64,000 bases of DNA from Flexilinea flocculi (GTDB taxonomy: Bacteria > Chloroflexota > Anaerolineae > Anaerolineales > Anaerolineaceae): contig NZ_DF968180.1 in the NCBI RefSeq assembly GCF_001192795.1, positions 1 through 64,000 on the forward strand. The letters are read 5' to 3'. The notes beneath the pieces are model-generated. The model was not told where the DNA came from. It was given only the letters and a program-made list of their open reading frames with translations, and searched no databases. Within the stretch, counting starts at the first letter, position 1; each line of letters starts with the position of its first letter. A program made the translations under genes and the position numbers. This document shows, in pieces, positions 16,656 through 26,300 of the stretch.

Positions 16656-18431
16656 TTATTTTTGACCAAAAAAATCCAGACTATATTGTTCAAAACGTAA
16701 ATATGGGGAGAGAAAAGGATCTGCAGGCACAACGAAATCTTTCCATTTTATTTTCAATTTGGAGAAATCCTGTTTTGCTCTTTGTATTTGAATTGAATTT
16801 GTGTCGTATCCACGGGAGAGAGATTCATGATGAACTAATTCAGCATAAGGTGTAAATAAATTGAACCATTTTTTTTGCAGCAACTGCAGGCATAAATCCA
16901 CATCATTTAAATCTATACTGAAAATTTCATCAAATTTTCCTGCCTGGAAGAATTTTTGTTTGTTAACCATCAAACATGCCGCAGTAACACAGGAATAAGT
17001 GTTAACTTTTGTAAAAATTCCATAATACCCATTTTTTTTGCCATCAACACCCTGTGCGAAATGATAAACTGAATCAGGAATATAGCGGTCAAATCCTGCT
17101 CCTGCATGCTGCAGTCTGCCATCCGGAAAGCATAGTTTTACGCCCACAGCACCGACATCCGGCTGTTGCGCCAGTCCGAGCATTTCCTCGATCCATTGTG
17201 GGGTGATCACTTCGATATCGTTGTTGAGAAACAGTAGATATTCTCCGGATGATTGCTCTGCCGCCCAGTTGTTGATGGCGGAGTAATTGAAGGGGCTATC
17301 CCAACAAAGGATTTGTCCTGGGAAATTCGATCGGCCTTTCAGTTCCTCATAGTACGTGAAAATTTCCGGCGTCTGGCTGTTGTTTTCCGCGATGATGATC
17401 TCATAATTCGGATAGGTGGTTTTTTCCAGAATCGAATCGATACAGCGCTGCAAAATCGGCCGTTGGTCCTTGTTGGGGATAATGATCGACACCAGCGGCG
17501 ATCCTTGCACGGCATAATGGACACGAAATGAATCCGGATAATCATTCGGCAATACATCTGCCTGGATGTGCATCCGTTCCAGATGATTCCGCAGCGCCAG
17601 CTCATCCAGCGGATTTGTTGTACTGGCAATCGGATGTCCCTTTGAATCGAGCCTTGCCTTTCGCGAATGATAAAGTACTGCCGGAATGTGGATCACATCG
17701 GATGTCTGTTCGACGCAGCGCAGGATCAGATCGTATGGATGAATCTCAAGGATTTGTCTTTTCACTTCCTGAGCTACAATTTTTTGCACAAGGTTTGTTT
17801 TGATAACCAGAAAATGTTCTAAATAATTGCCGCTTCGCAGGTTATATATGTTGAAATGGGGTTTAAACCATGGATCATAGCGCGTGCGCTTGCCTCGGAT
17901 ATGATCCTCATCGGAGTATACGACACAGGCTTGCGGATTTACGTTGATTGTTTTAACCACTTCCGACAAGGCAAACGGAGCCAATTCATCCCCTGCAGAA
18001 AGAAAGGCGCTGAATTCTCCACTCCATGTTGCTGCGTTGCTTTCCGTGTGGCTTAGCAGATGGATTTTGTGCCGAAGTTGAGCGGGAATGTAGCCGGCAA
18101 GCTGCTGCAGCTCCTCCGAATCAACAAAGAGGTACCACTCCCAATCGGGGTAATACTGTCTGGACACGGAGCGGATGGTTCTGAACAGCGAGTCTGTTGC
18201 TGCGCCCTTTTCGATGTTTGTGATGAGTGTGATGATGGGATGCTGTTGCAGGGAAGCGGTTGCTTTTTGAAAGGTCCATTTCCGAAAGAACTGCCATTCG
18301 TGTCGCAGAATCCAATACCAGTACGTTTTGAGAACGTGTTCCAGCAGCCAGGCATGCAGGATCCGCTTGATGGTTTTAAGTGGAAGGAGTATGCGCCATT
18401 GTTTTATGGATTGGATGACAGACGATTTCAA
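16656..18431 (-). CDS. Family 2 glycosyltransferase
   Basis: This protein of 591 residues has two GT2-like parts. The first (about residues 65-290) begins HPIITLITNIEKGA and resembles a GT-A fold with YSDEDHI as its DxD-like site. The second is clearer and starts at about 305, with PLVSIIIPNKDQ, NNDIEVI as DxD, and an LNDVDLCLQL acceptor motif. Such double-headed enzymes extend rhamnan or O-antigen chains in the cytoplasm. The start is a TTG at 18431 with a weak ribosome site, 28 bases after the ABC ATPase gene, so it belongs to the exporter operon. It runs convergently into the GT4 gene with an 18-base gap. Confidence 0.85.
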   Translation of the reverse strand: MKSSVIQSIKQWRILLPLKTIKRILHAWLLEHVLKTYWYWILRHEWQFFRKWTFQKATASLQQHPIITLITNIEKGAATDSLFRTIRSVSRQYYPDWEWYLFVDSEELQQLAGYIPAQLRHKIHLLSHTESNAATWSGEFSAFLSAGDELAPFALSEVVKTINVNPQACVVYSDEDHIRGKRTRYDPWFKPHFNIYNLRSGNYLEHFLVIKTNLVQKIVAQEVKRQILEIHPYDLILRCVEQTSDVIHIPAVLYHSRKARLDSKGHPIASTTNPLDELALRNHLERMHIQADVLPNDYPDSFRVHYAVQGSPLVSIIIPNKDQRPILQRCIDSILEKTTYPNYEIIIAENNSQTPEIFTYYEELKGRSNFPGQILCWDSPFNYSAINNWAAEQSSGEYLLFLNNDIEVITPQWIEEMLGLAQQPDVGAVGVKLCFPDGRLQHAGAGFDRYIPDSVYHFAQGVDGKKNGYYGIFTKVNTYSCVTAACLMVNKQKFFQAGKFDEIFSIDLNDVDLCLQLLQKKWFNLFTPYAELVHHESLSRGYDTNSIQIQRAKQDFSKLKIKWKDFVVPADPFLSPYLRFEQYSLDFFGQK

Positions 18432-18458
18432 GCGAGTTCGACGCTACTTTCTTTCTGT

Positions 18459-19193
18459 TTATTGTGCCTTGTAGGCATCGGCGACTTCTTCCGCAGAGCC
18501 GGACATCTTGACCGTTCCATGTTCCAGCCACATTCCGCGGCTGCAGATTTTCTTGACGGTATCAGTGCTGTGCGAGACAAAAACGATGGTCGTACCGTGG
18601 CTCAGATAGTGCATCATGCGGTGGATGCATTTTTCCTGGAAGGGCGCATCACCGACGGACAAAATTTCATCCGCCAGCAGCAGATCGGGCTGGACGGCGG
18701 TCGCTGTTGCGAAAGCAAGGCGCGCGACCATGCCGGAAGAATAGGAGCGCAGCGGCGCATAGATGAAATCTCCCAGCTCGGAAAAGTCCACGATCTCGTC
18801 ATACAGCTTGCCGACTTCGGCGTTGGTCAACCCCAATATGTTGCCATAGAGATAGATGTTTTCATGTCCTGTCAGATCCGGCACGAATCCGGCGCCCAGC
18901 TCAAGCATCGGGAAAACATTACCGCGGACGATGATTCTGCCCTCTTTGGGAGTCAGCACCCGTGCGATCACTTTTAACAGGGTGCTCTTTCCGGCACCGT
19001 TGCGACCCATGATACCGATGGATTCGCCGCGTTTCAGCTCGAAGCTGACATGACGCAGCGCCCAGAATTGATTAATTTTAATTTTCCGTTTGACAGCCTG
19101 TACAAAAAGATCTTTAGTCCCGGATATCGGTTCCGAGGGCATGCGGAAATAAATCCCCAAATTTTCAGCCTGAATTGCAAGATTTTGGTTCAT
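18459..19193 (-). CDS. Polysaccharide ABC exporter, ATP-binding subunit (Wzt/TagH-like)
   Basis: This is the nucleotide-binding subunit that powers export of the finished glycan across the membrane with the permease encoded just upstream. It shows Walker A GRNGAGKST, signature YSSGM, Walker B LLLADEIL and the switch SHS. Length is 244 residues, so it lacks the C-terminal carbohydrate-binding domain found in many Wzt proteins. Export should then not depend on a chain-end cap recognised by that domain. The frame extends upstream, but the ATG at 19193 has AGGAG at the right distance. Confidence 0.92.
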   Translation of the reverse strand: MNQNLAIQAENLGIYFRMPSEPISGTKDLFVQAVKRKIKINQFWALRHVSFELKRGESIGIMGRNGAGKSTLLKVIARVLTPKEGRIIVRGNVFPMLELGAGFVPDLTGHENIYLYGNILGLTNAEVGKLYDEIVDFSELGDFIYAPLRSYSSGMVARLAFATATAVQPDLLLADEILSVGDAPFQEKCIHRMMHYLSHGTTIVFVSHSTDTVKKICSRGMWLEHGTVKMSGSAEEVADAYKAQ

Positions 19194-19201
19194 GGTATCT
19201 C

Positions 19202-20038
19202 CTAAGCCCGGTAGGCAAATTCGTTGGAATTTTTGGTGAAAAGCCACCAGCCGAATAACAGGAAAACTACGCCATAGATAATTCCATTGATCCACAGGGA
19301 TAGTTCCGGGATGGTTTGATAGAGTAGCGGATCCCTGAAGAGCGTCACATAAATGTACATGGGATTACTTTTATAAAGCGCAAGCGATTGCTCCGGAATA
19401 ATATCCACGGGGTAAAACAGCGGTGTCAGATAGGTCCAGAGTGTGATGAGCACGCCCCAGATTTGGGAGAAGTCATTCAGGTAAGGCGTGATGGTTGCGA
19501 CGATCAGGCTCATGCCAACGACAAAACAGGACAGCAGCAACAATGCCGGGATGATCATGAACATCTGGACCGAAAACTCCAGTTTGTCGATCAGTGCAAT
19601 CAACAGAAACGGGATGAAAGTCAGGATCAGGTTGATTCCGTTGATCGCAATACCGGCCAGGATGTAAATTGTTTTGGGAAGGTAAACTCTGCGGATCATC
19701 GTTGCGTTGTACAGGATCTGCATCATCGCTTCGGCTGTGGATGACGCAAAAAAAGTAAAAATCATTTGACCACTGAGGATATAGAGCGGGTAATGAGGGA
19801 TTTGAAATCGAAATAGTTGAGAAAAAACAACGACAAATACGATCATATTGAGCAGCGGGTTCAGCAGAGACCAGATGACGCCCAGGTAGGATCGTTTGTA
19901 TCGGGTTTTAAAATTGGTATAAATCATCCGCCGCAGGATAAACCAGCGGGAATACAAACCTTTGGTTTCATCGATAAACGGTGAAACCAGCGCTGCAGAG
20001 TCATATACCGGGGTTGGATCAGTCGAAGTGTTTTTCAA
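19202..20038 (-). CDS. Polysaccharide ABC exporter, permease subunit (Wzm-like, ABC-2 type)
   Basis: This is an integral membrane protein with six predicted hydrophobic segments. It opens with the amphipathic TNFKTRYKRSYLGVIWSLLNPL motif region typical of ABC-2 polysaccharide and teichoic-acid exporters. It pairs with the ATPase gene 8 bases downstream. No ATG is available near the N-terminus. The TTG at 20038 is preferred because AAGAGG lies nine bases before it, giving 278 residues. A TTG at 20095 is the alternative. It is the first gene of the exporter operon. Confidence 0.9.
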   Translation of the reverse strand: MKNTSTDPTPVYDSAALVSPFIDETKGLYSRWFILRRMIYTNFKTRYKRSYLGVIWSLLNPLLNMIVFVVVFSQLFRFQIPHYPLYILSGQMIFTFFASSTAEAMMQILYNATMIRRVYLPKTIYILAGIAINGINLILTFIPFLLIALIDKLEFSVQMFMIIPALLLLSCFVVGMSLIVATITPYLNDFSQIWGVLITLWTYLTPLFYPVDIIPEQSLALYKSNPMYIYVTLFRDPLLYQTIPELSLWINGIIYGVVFLLFGWWLFTKNSNEFAYRA

Positions 20039-20171
20039 AGATGGTTGCCTCTTGTTGTTCTTTCGAACACAGCGCTGCAGGTTATCCGTATGCAAGCTCG
20101 GTCCGAAAAGGAATTTTCTTGTTCAAGTTAATAATCCGCAATAGGTATTATAAAATCAAATTGGATTAAAT

Positions 20172-20278
20172 CAGCAATTCGAAGTTTGGAGAGGATAAAC
20201 TGTTGTTGTGATGTTTTTGTGCTTCGCGCAAAAACAACTCAACAACTACAATTATTTTTTTCTATTTCGAATCGCCGG
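20172..20278. repeat. Palindromic element, copy 2, overlapping the end of miaA
   Basis: The outer arms are CAGCAATTCGAAG (from 20172) and TATTTCGAATCGCCG (to about 20277). The hairpin core at 20202-20246 has GTTGTTGTGATGTTTTTGTGC against GCGCAAAAACAACTCAACAAC with a few mismatches. The right arm supplies the last codons and the stop of miaA (20262-20264). Confidence 0.85.
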
Positions 20279-21203
20279 GTTTCAATGAGAATCGGCAGGA
20301 TTTCGCCTCCCGTCCCTGGTCACTGAGATCATACCAGTGAATCTGCGGATCAGAGCCTTTGAACCAGTTGGCCTGCCGGCGCACATAATTGCGCGTACCG
20401 CGCCGGATCTGCAGGACTGCCTCCTCCAGCGAAATCTCCTGCCGCAGATAAGCGCTGACCTCCCGGTATCCGATGGCGGACATGGAGGGCAATTCTGGAG
20501 AGAATCCTCTGTCCAGCAGTCCCCTCACTTCATTTACAAATCCGTTCTCAAACATCTGATCGATGCGCCGGTCAATGCGTTCATAGAGTTCCGCACGTGG
20601 ACGAGTCAGCCCGATCACTAGCGGCTGATAGGGTGAATCGACCTGTTTTCGCTGTGCAGAAAAGAGTTCACCGCTTTTGAAGATCACCTCGAACGCGCGG
20701 ATGGTGCGGCGCACGTTCTGATAATCGATTTTTGCGGCTGCAGCAGGATCGATGCAGCTCAATTTGCGGTGCAGATCCTCTGGACCGATGGCTTCCGCCC
20801 ATGCTTCGAGCGCTTTTCGCATCGGCAGGTCGGGCGTCAACTCCGGCGGACTCCAGCCTTCCAGGACTGCGCGGATGTATTGGCCGGTGCCGCCGACAAC
20901 GAGCACATTTTTCCCGCGCTGGTGGATATCCAGAATCGCTGCATGGGCTTTTTGTTGAAACAGCGCCAGACTCCAGGTTTGATCCGGTTCTGCGACGTCG
21001 ATCAGATGATGGGGAATGCCCTGCATTTCTTCAACAGATGGTTTGGCAGTTCCGATATTCATGCCGCGATAAAAATAGCGGGAATCCGCAGAGACGATTT
21101 CTGCCTGGATCAGCTTGGCAAAAGCGATCGAAAATGCAGTTTTGCCGACAGCGGTCGGACCAACGATCACCGTAATCGGAATCTTAGAGATCGGCTGTGA
21201 CAT
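20262..21203 (-). CDS. miaA: tRNA dimethylallyltransferase
   Basis: This enzyme adds the dimethylallyl group to N6 of A37 in tRNAs reading UNN codons. MiaB, encoded in this same window, then methylthiolates the product. The P-loop GPTAVGKT, the SADSRYFYRGMNIGTAKP motif, GGTGQYIRAV and the RRTIRAFEV region are all present in 313 residues. Its start overlaps the end of the YraN-family gene by 20 bases. The C-terminal tail is encoded by the arm of a palindromic element, so the last residues are probably not conserved. Confidence 0.95.
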   Translation of the reverse strand: MSQPISKIPITVIVGPTAVGKTAFSIAFAKLIQAEIVSADSRYFYRGMNIGTAKPSVEEMQGIPHHLIDVAEPDQTWSLALFQQKAHAAILDIHQRGKNVLVVGGTGQYIRAVLEGWSPPELTPDLPMRKALEAWAEAIGPEDLHRKLSCIDPAAAAKIDYQNVRRTIRAFEVIFKSGELFSAQRKQVDSPYQPLVIGLTRPRAELYERIDRRIDQMFENGFVNEVRGLLDRGFSPELPSMSAIGYREVSAYLRQEISLEEAVLQIRRGTRNYVRRQANWFKGSDPQIHWYDLSDQGREAKSCRFSLKPGDSK

Positions 21204-21555
21204 TCTCCATCCACTTCAGATCCACAGCGATTTTCTGCCGGGGGTCGTAGCTCACAGCAACAATATCAATGCGCCAGGCACTTGTTAAATCGTTCTCTTC
21301 CATATAATATTGCGCGGAAAGCATCATATGTTCGAGTTTTGTTTTCGTGACAGCTTCTTCCGGGTAACCGAATTTGTCGCTGGTTCTGGTTTTTACCTCT
21401 GTAAAAACGATTGTATCCTGCTGCACCAGAATCAGGTCGATTTCTCCGAAGGGTGTCCGGATATTGCGCCCGATCTGTCGCATCCCTTTTTGGCTGGCAG
21501 ACTGCAGGGCGATGTTTTCTCCAAGATGACCGATGGTTACATTATGTTTTGTCAT
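21184..21555 (-). CDS. YraN/UPF0102 family protein (endonuclease-like fold)
   Basis: This protein of 123 residues has the family motif pattern: GENIALQ near the N-terminus, RTPFGEIDLILVQQDTIVFTEVKTR with the D/E/K residues of a Holliday-resolvase-like nuclease core, and WRIDIVAV. The biological role of the family is not settled. It lies upstream of miaA with a 20-base overlap. ATG start at 21555. Confidence 0.9.
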   Translation of the reverse strand: MTKHNVTIGHLGENIALQSASQKGMRQIGRNIRTPFGEIDLILVQQDTIVFTEVKTRTSDKFGYPEEAVTKTKLEHMMLSAQYYMEENDLTSAWRIDIVAVSYDPRQKIAVDLKWMENVTADL

Positions 21556-21601
21556 GCATGTATTTTAATGGATAAACCCTATTATTGTTATTACCCTTTA
21601 G

Positions 21602-21689
21602 GGGCGAGTCCCGTATGGTCCTATTTGTCATTGCGAGCCCTGCAAGGGCGAGTCTCGTATGGCCCTATTTGTCATTGCGAGCCCCGCAG
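21602..21689. repeat. 44-bp tandem duplication
   Basis: Two near-identical 44-bp units (21602-21645 and 21646-21689) read GGGCGAGTC..CGTATGG..., differing at four or five positions. Each carries GTCATTGCGAGCCC, so this is a local duplication of the left part of the GTCATTGCGAG repeat that follows. Confidence 0.85.
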
Positions 21690-21766
21690 GGGCGCGGCAA
21701 TCTCCTAAACAAAGTGCAAAGTGTATCACACGAAAAAAGATTGCTTCTCTATGATCGCAATGTCAG
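21671..21766. repeat. GTCATTGCGAG interspersed repeat, copy 1
   Basis: It begins GTCATTGCGAGCCCCGC and ends ATGATCGCAATGTCAG, so the two ends are inverted complements. An internal GGCAATCTCC / AGATTGCTTCTC pair nests inside. Two related copies occur at 42482-42562 and 62253-62350. The rest of 21767-21916 holds a decayed right half of the palindromic element (CATATTTCGAATTGATG near 21842). Confidence 0.85.
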
Positions 21767-21916
21767 ATTCATTCAAGAATCATTCATTATGCAAATATTA
21801 AGCGTGAAACAAAAAAACAACACTTTAACTGATGATCTTTCTCATATTTCGAATTGATGGAAAAAGAATCGCAATTCACAATCGTACAAAGTATAATTGG
21901 AAAAGGAGTTAAGTAT

Positions 21917-23068
21917 ATGCGAGAAGTTGCGATTCTTGAAATTGGTCAAACCCCGGTTTCGGAACACTGGGATAAGAGTCTGCTGGAATTGGCTGGTGAG
22001 CCAGTGCTGCAGATTTTTCAGAAAACAGGCATCCAATCGGTGGACAGCGTGTTTGTCGGGAATATGATGGCTGGATCAGCCAACCATCAGCTCCACCTGG
22101 GATCCTATATTGCTGACTGGATCGGCGTACAGGGCGCCGAAGGAATCCATGTGGAAGCAGCCTGCAGTTCCGGCGCCGCCGCTGTGCGGGCATCATTGAT
22201 TGCAGTTGCATCCGGGGATGTCGATTCTGCAATCGCTGTCGGTGTAGAAAAAATGACCGATTCTCCCTCTCCTGAAATTACTGGTGAACTGGCAACTGCA
22301 GCAGATGCCGATTTTGAACGGGATATGGGCGTTTCCTTTGTGTCGATTAACGCGCTGATCATGCGGCGTTATATGGAAGAATACGGCTGGGCAAAAGAAG
22401 CCTTTTCTGGTTTTTCCGTCAATGCGCATGCCAACGGCGTTCATAACCCCAATGCGCGCTTTCGATACTCCATTACTGCAGAGGATTATCGCAAAGCCTC
22501 CATGGTGTGTGATCCGATCAATGTCATGGATGCGGCAGGAATGGGAGATGGTGCGGCAGCGGTGTTAATTGTCCCGCTGGATCGCGTCAAAGGGATGGCA
22601 CGAGCGGTCCGGATTTTGGCTTCTTCGGCTGCAACAGATACGATTGCGCTGCATATGCGCAAAGATCCGTTGTGGCTTTCAGCGGCAGAAAAATCTGCAC
22701 GCAAAGCCTATGAACACGCAAAAATTTCACCTTCGGATGTCGATTTATTTGAGGTGCATGATGCCTTCACGATTATCGAGACACTATCTCTGGAAGCCTG
22801 CGGATTCGCGGAAAGAGGACAGGGACCAAGGTTGGCAGCTGAAAATGCCATCGTCCCGACAGGACGGATTCCCCTGGCAACGATGGGCGGGCTGAAAGCA
22901 CGCGGACATCCGGTCGGAGCAACCGGTGTGTATCAGATTGTTGAAGCTGTACAGCAATTACGCGGAGAATGCGGTGCTGTTCAGGTACCCGATGCGCGGA
23001 TTGCGATGACACAGAATATCGGTGGCAGTGGATCGAACGTTTATACGCACATTTTTCAGAAGCAATAG
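21917..23068 (+). CDS. Thiolase-family acyltransferase (acetyl-CoA C-acetyltransferase-like)
   Basis: This 383-residue protein belongs to the SCP-x/archaeal-like branch of the thiolases. The nucleophile is Cys83 in VEAACSSGAAA. The second active-site motifs are EVHDAF and GGLKARGHPVGATG. Enzymes of this type condense or cleave acyl-CoAs; in archaea they form acetoacetyl-CoA for the mevalonate pathway together with a DUF35 partner and HMG-CoA synthase. Neither partner is adjacent here, so the substrate is open. The start is the ATG at 21917, behind a clear AAAAGGAG; the frame is open further upstream but without a ribosome site. Confidence 0.88.
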   Translation: MREVAILEIGQTPVSEHWDKSLLELAGEPVLQIFQKTGIQSVDSVFVGNMMAGSANHQLHLGSYIADWIGVQGAEGIHVEAACSSGAAAVRASLIAVASGDVDSAIAVGVEKMTDSPSPEITGELATAADADFERDMGVSFVSINALIMRRYMEEYGWAKEAFSGFSVNAHANGVHNPNARFRYSITAEDYRKASMVCDPINVMDAAGMGDGAAAVLIVPLDRVKGMARAVRILASSAATDTIALHMRKDPLWLSAAEKSARKAYEHAKISPSDVDLFEVHDAFTIIETLSLEACGFAERGQGPRLAAENAIVPTGRIPLATMGGLKARGHPVGATGVYQIVEAVQQLRGECGAVQVPDARIAMTQNIGGSGSNVYTHIFQKQ

Positions 23069-23310
23069 GAATTATTTCGATGAAAACGGTATTTTTATAT
23101 AACCGATCATCGATCAAGATTTAATTTTAAATAGGAATAACAATACAACAATATCAGTGATTCGAAACTGAATATTTGGAATTACATCCGTTCTGATCCT
23201 GTAGCATCTCTTAATTGAAAAAGTCGGCGGATCAGATTTTTCCCTATATATGTTTCGGATTGCTGATCAAACATACGTTTCGATTTTTATCTTTTTCTTG
23301 AGGTGGTTTT

Positions 23311-26300
23311 ATGATGGAATTTCATGTATCTCATCAATCCAGAAAACGTTATCAGTTTGATTTGAAAATGTTCAGTTATGACGGCAATGTGATCTTTGCC
23401 GATTTCATGGCTGCGCGAGAATTTGCTCAAAAAATTAACGGAATTCGGATCCAGGAAGGCGTTTTACCACAGGTTTATCCGGGTGTCCTGAATGCGTTGG
23501 GATTGGTTGATGAAATACTCCACTTCATGATTGATAGCTATCGGCGGGAATTTTGTCCGAATTTGCAAATTGCTGCCTATGAATGGCTGGAACGAAATTT
23601 GGGACAGCAGACTTTGCATGAGACGCTGGAAGCGTTCTGTATCGAGTTTCCGCCATCCGATGTGTATCAGGCGAAAAAGACGGTACAGGAATATCTTTCG
23701 GATACGAACCCGAAAGGGAAGATGAACCGCTATGAGGTCATCGAAGAAATTTTGGTCTTATGGATCACCAATCGCAATCCGGCAGCCATGAATCCGTTTG
23801 GTGAACTGCTGGATGAGAAGAACCTGATCATGCATTCATCCTATAGCAAGGTCATTTTTGAATTGAATCGCTTTTTCCAGACGTTGCCAAAAATTGATGA
23901 TTTAACGTTGATTGAATACTTGCGCCTGCCCGCAATCACCCATCCGGATTCGCTTTTTGATCAGCTCGATTACATGCGTCTCCATTGGTCGGTGATGCTG
24001 GGTGAGTTTCTGCGCCGGCTGTTGACATCGTTGGACTGGATGAAAGAGGAAGGCAAAGAACATGGTTTTGGCGGACCTGGGCCGATTGAGATTCCGGTTT
24101 ACACTGGTCCTGATAGTAGTAATGCGGATGAGGGTTACGAATATGAAGCGTTCAGCCAGGACAAAGAATGGATGCCACGGCTTGTGTTAATTGCCAAGAA
24201 TACCTATGTTTGGCTGGATCAACTATCTAAAAAATACGGGCATACGATTTCAAAACTGAATGAAATTCCGGATGAGGAACTGCGAATTTTACGGGATGAG
24301 GGTTTTACAGGCCTTTGGTTGATCGGCTTGTGGGAACGTTCCAAAGCATCTGCAGCGATCAAACGGTATTGCGGCAATCCGGAAGCAATTGCCTCTGCCT
24401 ATTCTCTGGCAGATTACCGGATAGCAGATGACCTGGGCGGTGAGGCTGCGTTTGAGGAGTTCAAACGAAAAGCTTGGCGATTTGGAATCCGTCTTGCCAG
24501 CGACATGGTTCCTAACCATATGGGAATCGATTCCAATTGGGTGATTTATCATCCTGATCGGTTCCTTTCTCTGCCGCAAAGCCCATTCCCTTCCTACACG
24601 TTCAACGGTCCGAATTTATCTCCGGATCCCAATATTGGAATTTATATTGAAGACCATTATTACACGCGAGAGGATGCAGCGGTTGTTTTCCAGCGAGTCG
24701 ATTACAACACCGGAAATGTACAGTATATCTATCACGGAAACGACGGCACCACTATGCCATGGAATGATACTGCCCAGTTGAATTATCTGAGCCCGGAAGT
24801 TCGGGAAGCCGTGATTCAGACCATTATTCAAGTGGCAAAGCGTTTTCCCATCATCCGTTTTGACGCGGCAATGACACTGGCGAAAAAGCATTATCAGCGC
24901 CTTTGGTTCCCAGAGCCGGGAACAGGAGGGGATATTGCTACGCGTTCTGAGTTTGGTTTAACGAAAGCTGATTTTGACAAACTATTTCCTGTAGAGTTCT
25001 GGCGAGAGGTTGTGGACCGTATGGCAACAGAAGCCCCTGACACATTGCTGCTGGCGGAAGCTTTCTGGCTGATGGAAGGATATTTTGTCCGAACTTTGGG
25101 AATGCATCGCGTTTATAATAGCGCGTTTATGAACTTGCTGCGCAATGAGGACAATGCGCAATATCGCATCCTCTTAAAAACAACACTGGAGTATGATCCG
25201 GATATTTTGAAACGATACGTGAATTTTATGAATAATCCGGATGAAAAAACCGCGGTTGAACAATTTGGCAAGGGCGATAAATACTTTGGAATTTGCGTGC
25301 TGATGGCGACCATGCCGGGTCTGCCAATGTTCGGACATGGTCAGATTGAAGGATTCTCCGAAAAGTATGGTATGGAATACCGTAAAGCTTATTGGGATGA
25401 ACCGGTTGATCAGGACCTGTTGCGCCGACACGAACGAGAAATTTTCCCGCTGCTCCATCAAAGACGTCGTTATGCTGAAGTTACGCACTTTGTACTTTAC
25501 AATTTTGCGTCCGGTTATGGAAATGTAGATGAAAATGTCTTTGCTTATTCCAATTACGGGGAAGAACGCCATAATCTGGTGATTTATAACAATCGTTTTG
25601 GCGATTCCAGCGGGTATATCAAGCAGTCCGTGCCTTTTATGGTAAAAAACAACGGCGATAAACACATGGAGACGCGGACAATCGCAGACAGTCTCGGACT
25701 GCATGACGATCCGGAATATTATGTCGTTATGCAGGATGCGATTCGGAATCTGAGTTATGTGCAGCCATCCCAAAAAATATGTCATGAAGGATTCTATTTT
25801 GATCTGCACGCCTATCAATATGCTGTGTTCAATGAGATCTATGAAGTTCAGGATGATGCGTTGGGCACCTGGAAAAAATTGTATCAGTGGCTGAATGGAA
25901 ATGGAACTCCCGATGTCAACGATTCGATTCAAGAGTTGACACTCCATTTTGTGCTGGAACCCTATCGTAATTGCTTCCATGGCAATAAGCTGCGCTGGCT
26001 GCAATCACAAATCGGATTTGATCGCGAGACGAATAACTGGACTGAAATTAAAAATGGGACCTGGCCGGATTTTGAAAAACTGGTTCAAGCTTTTCATACC
26101 TATTACGATCTTGAACGATCGACTGATGGATTATTTACAATTTACACGCATGGTATCGGAGAATTGTTGACAAAACCGAATCTGAAAAAAATTCCGTCCA
26201 TGTTGAACTATAACGTATTGCTTGATACGCTGACAGAGATGGTCGAGAATAATCCCTGTTTATGGAATATCATTTTCGTCAGCTTGCAGGAACATTTGCT

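Noticed and set aside
18060-18977. 305-codon plus-strand frame
   Set aside because: It lies opposite the GT2 and ABC ATPase genes, which have full motifs; no ribosome site or domain.
25174-26004. 276-codon minus-strand frame
   Set aside because: It lies opposite the GH13 gene, whose catalytic regions are intact.
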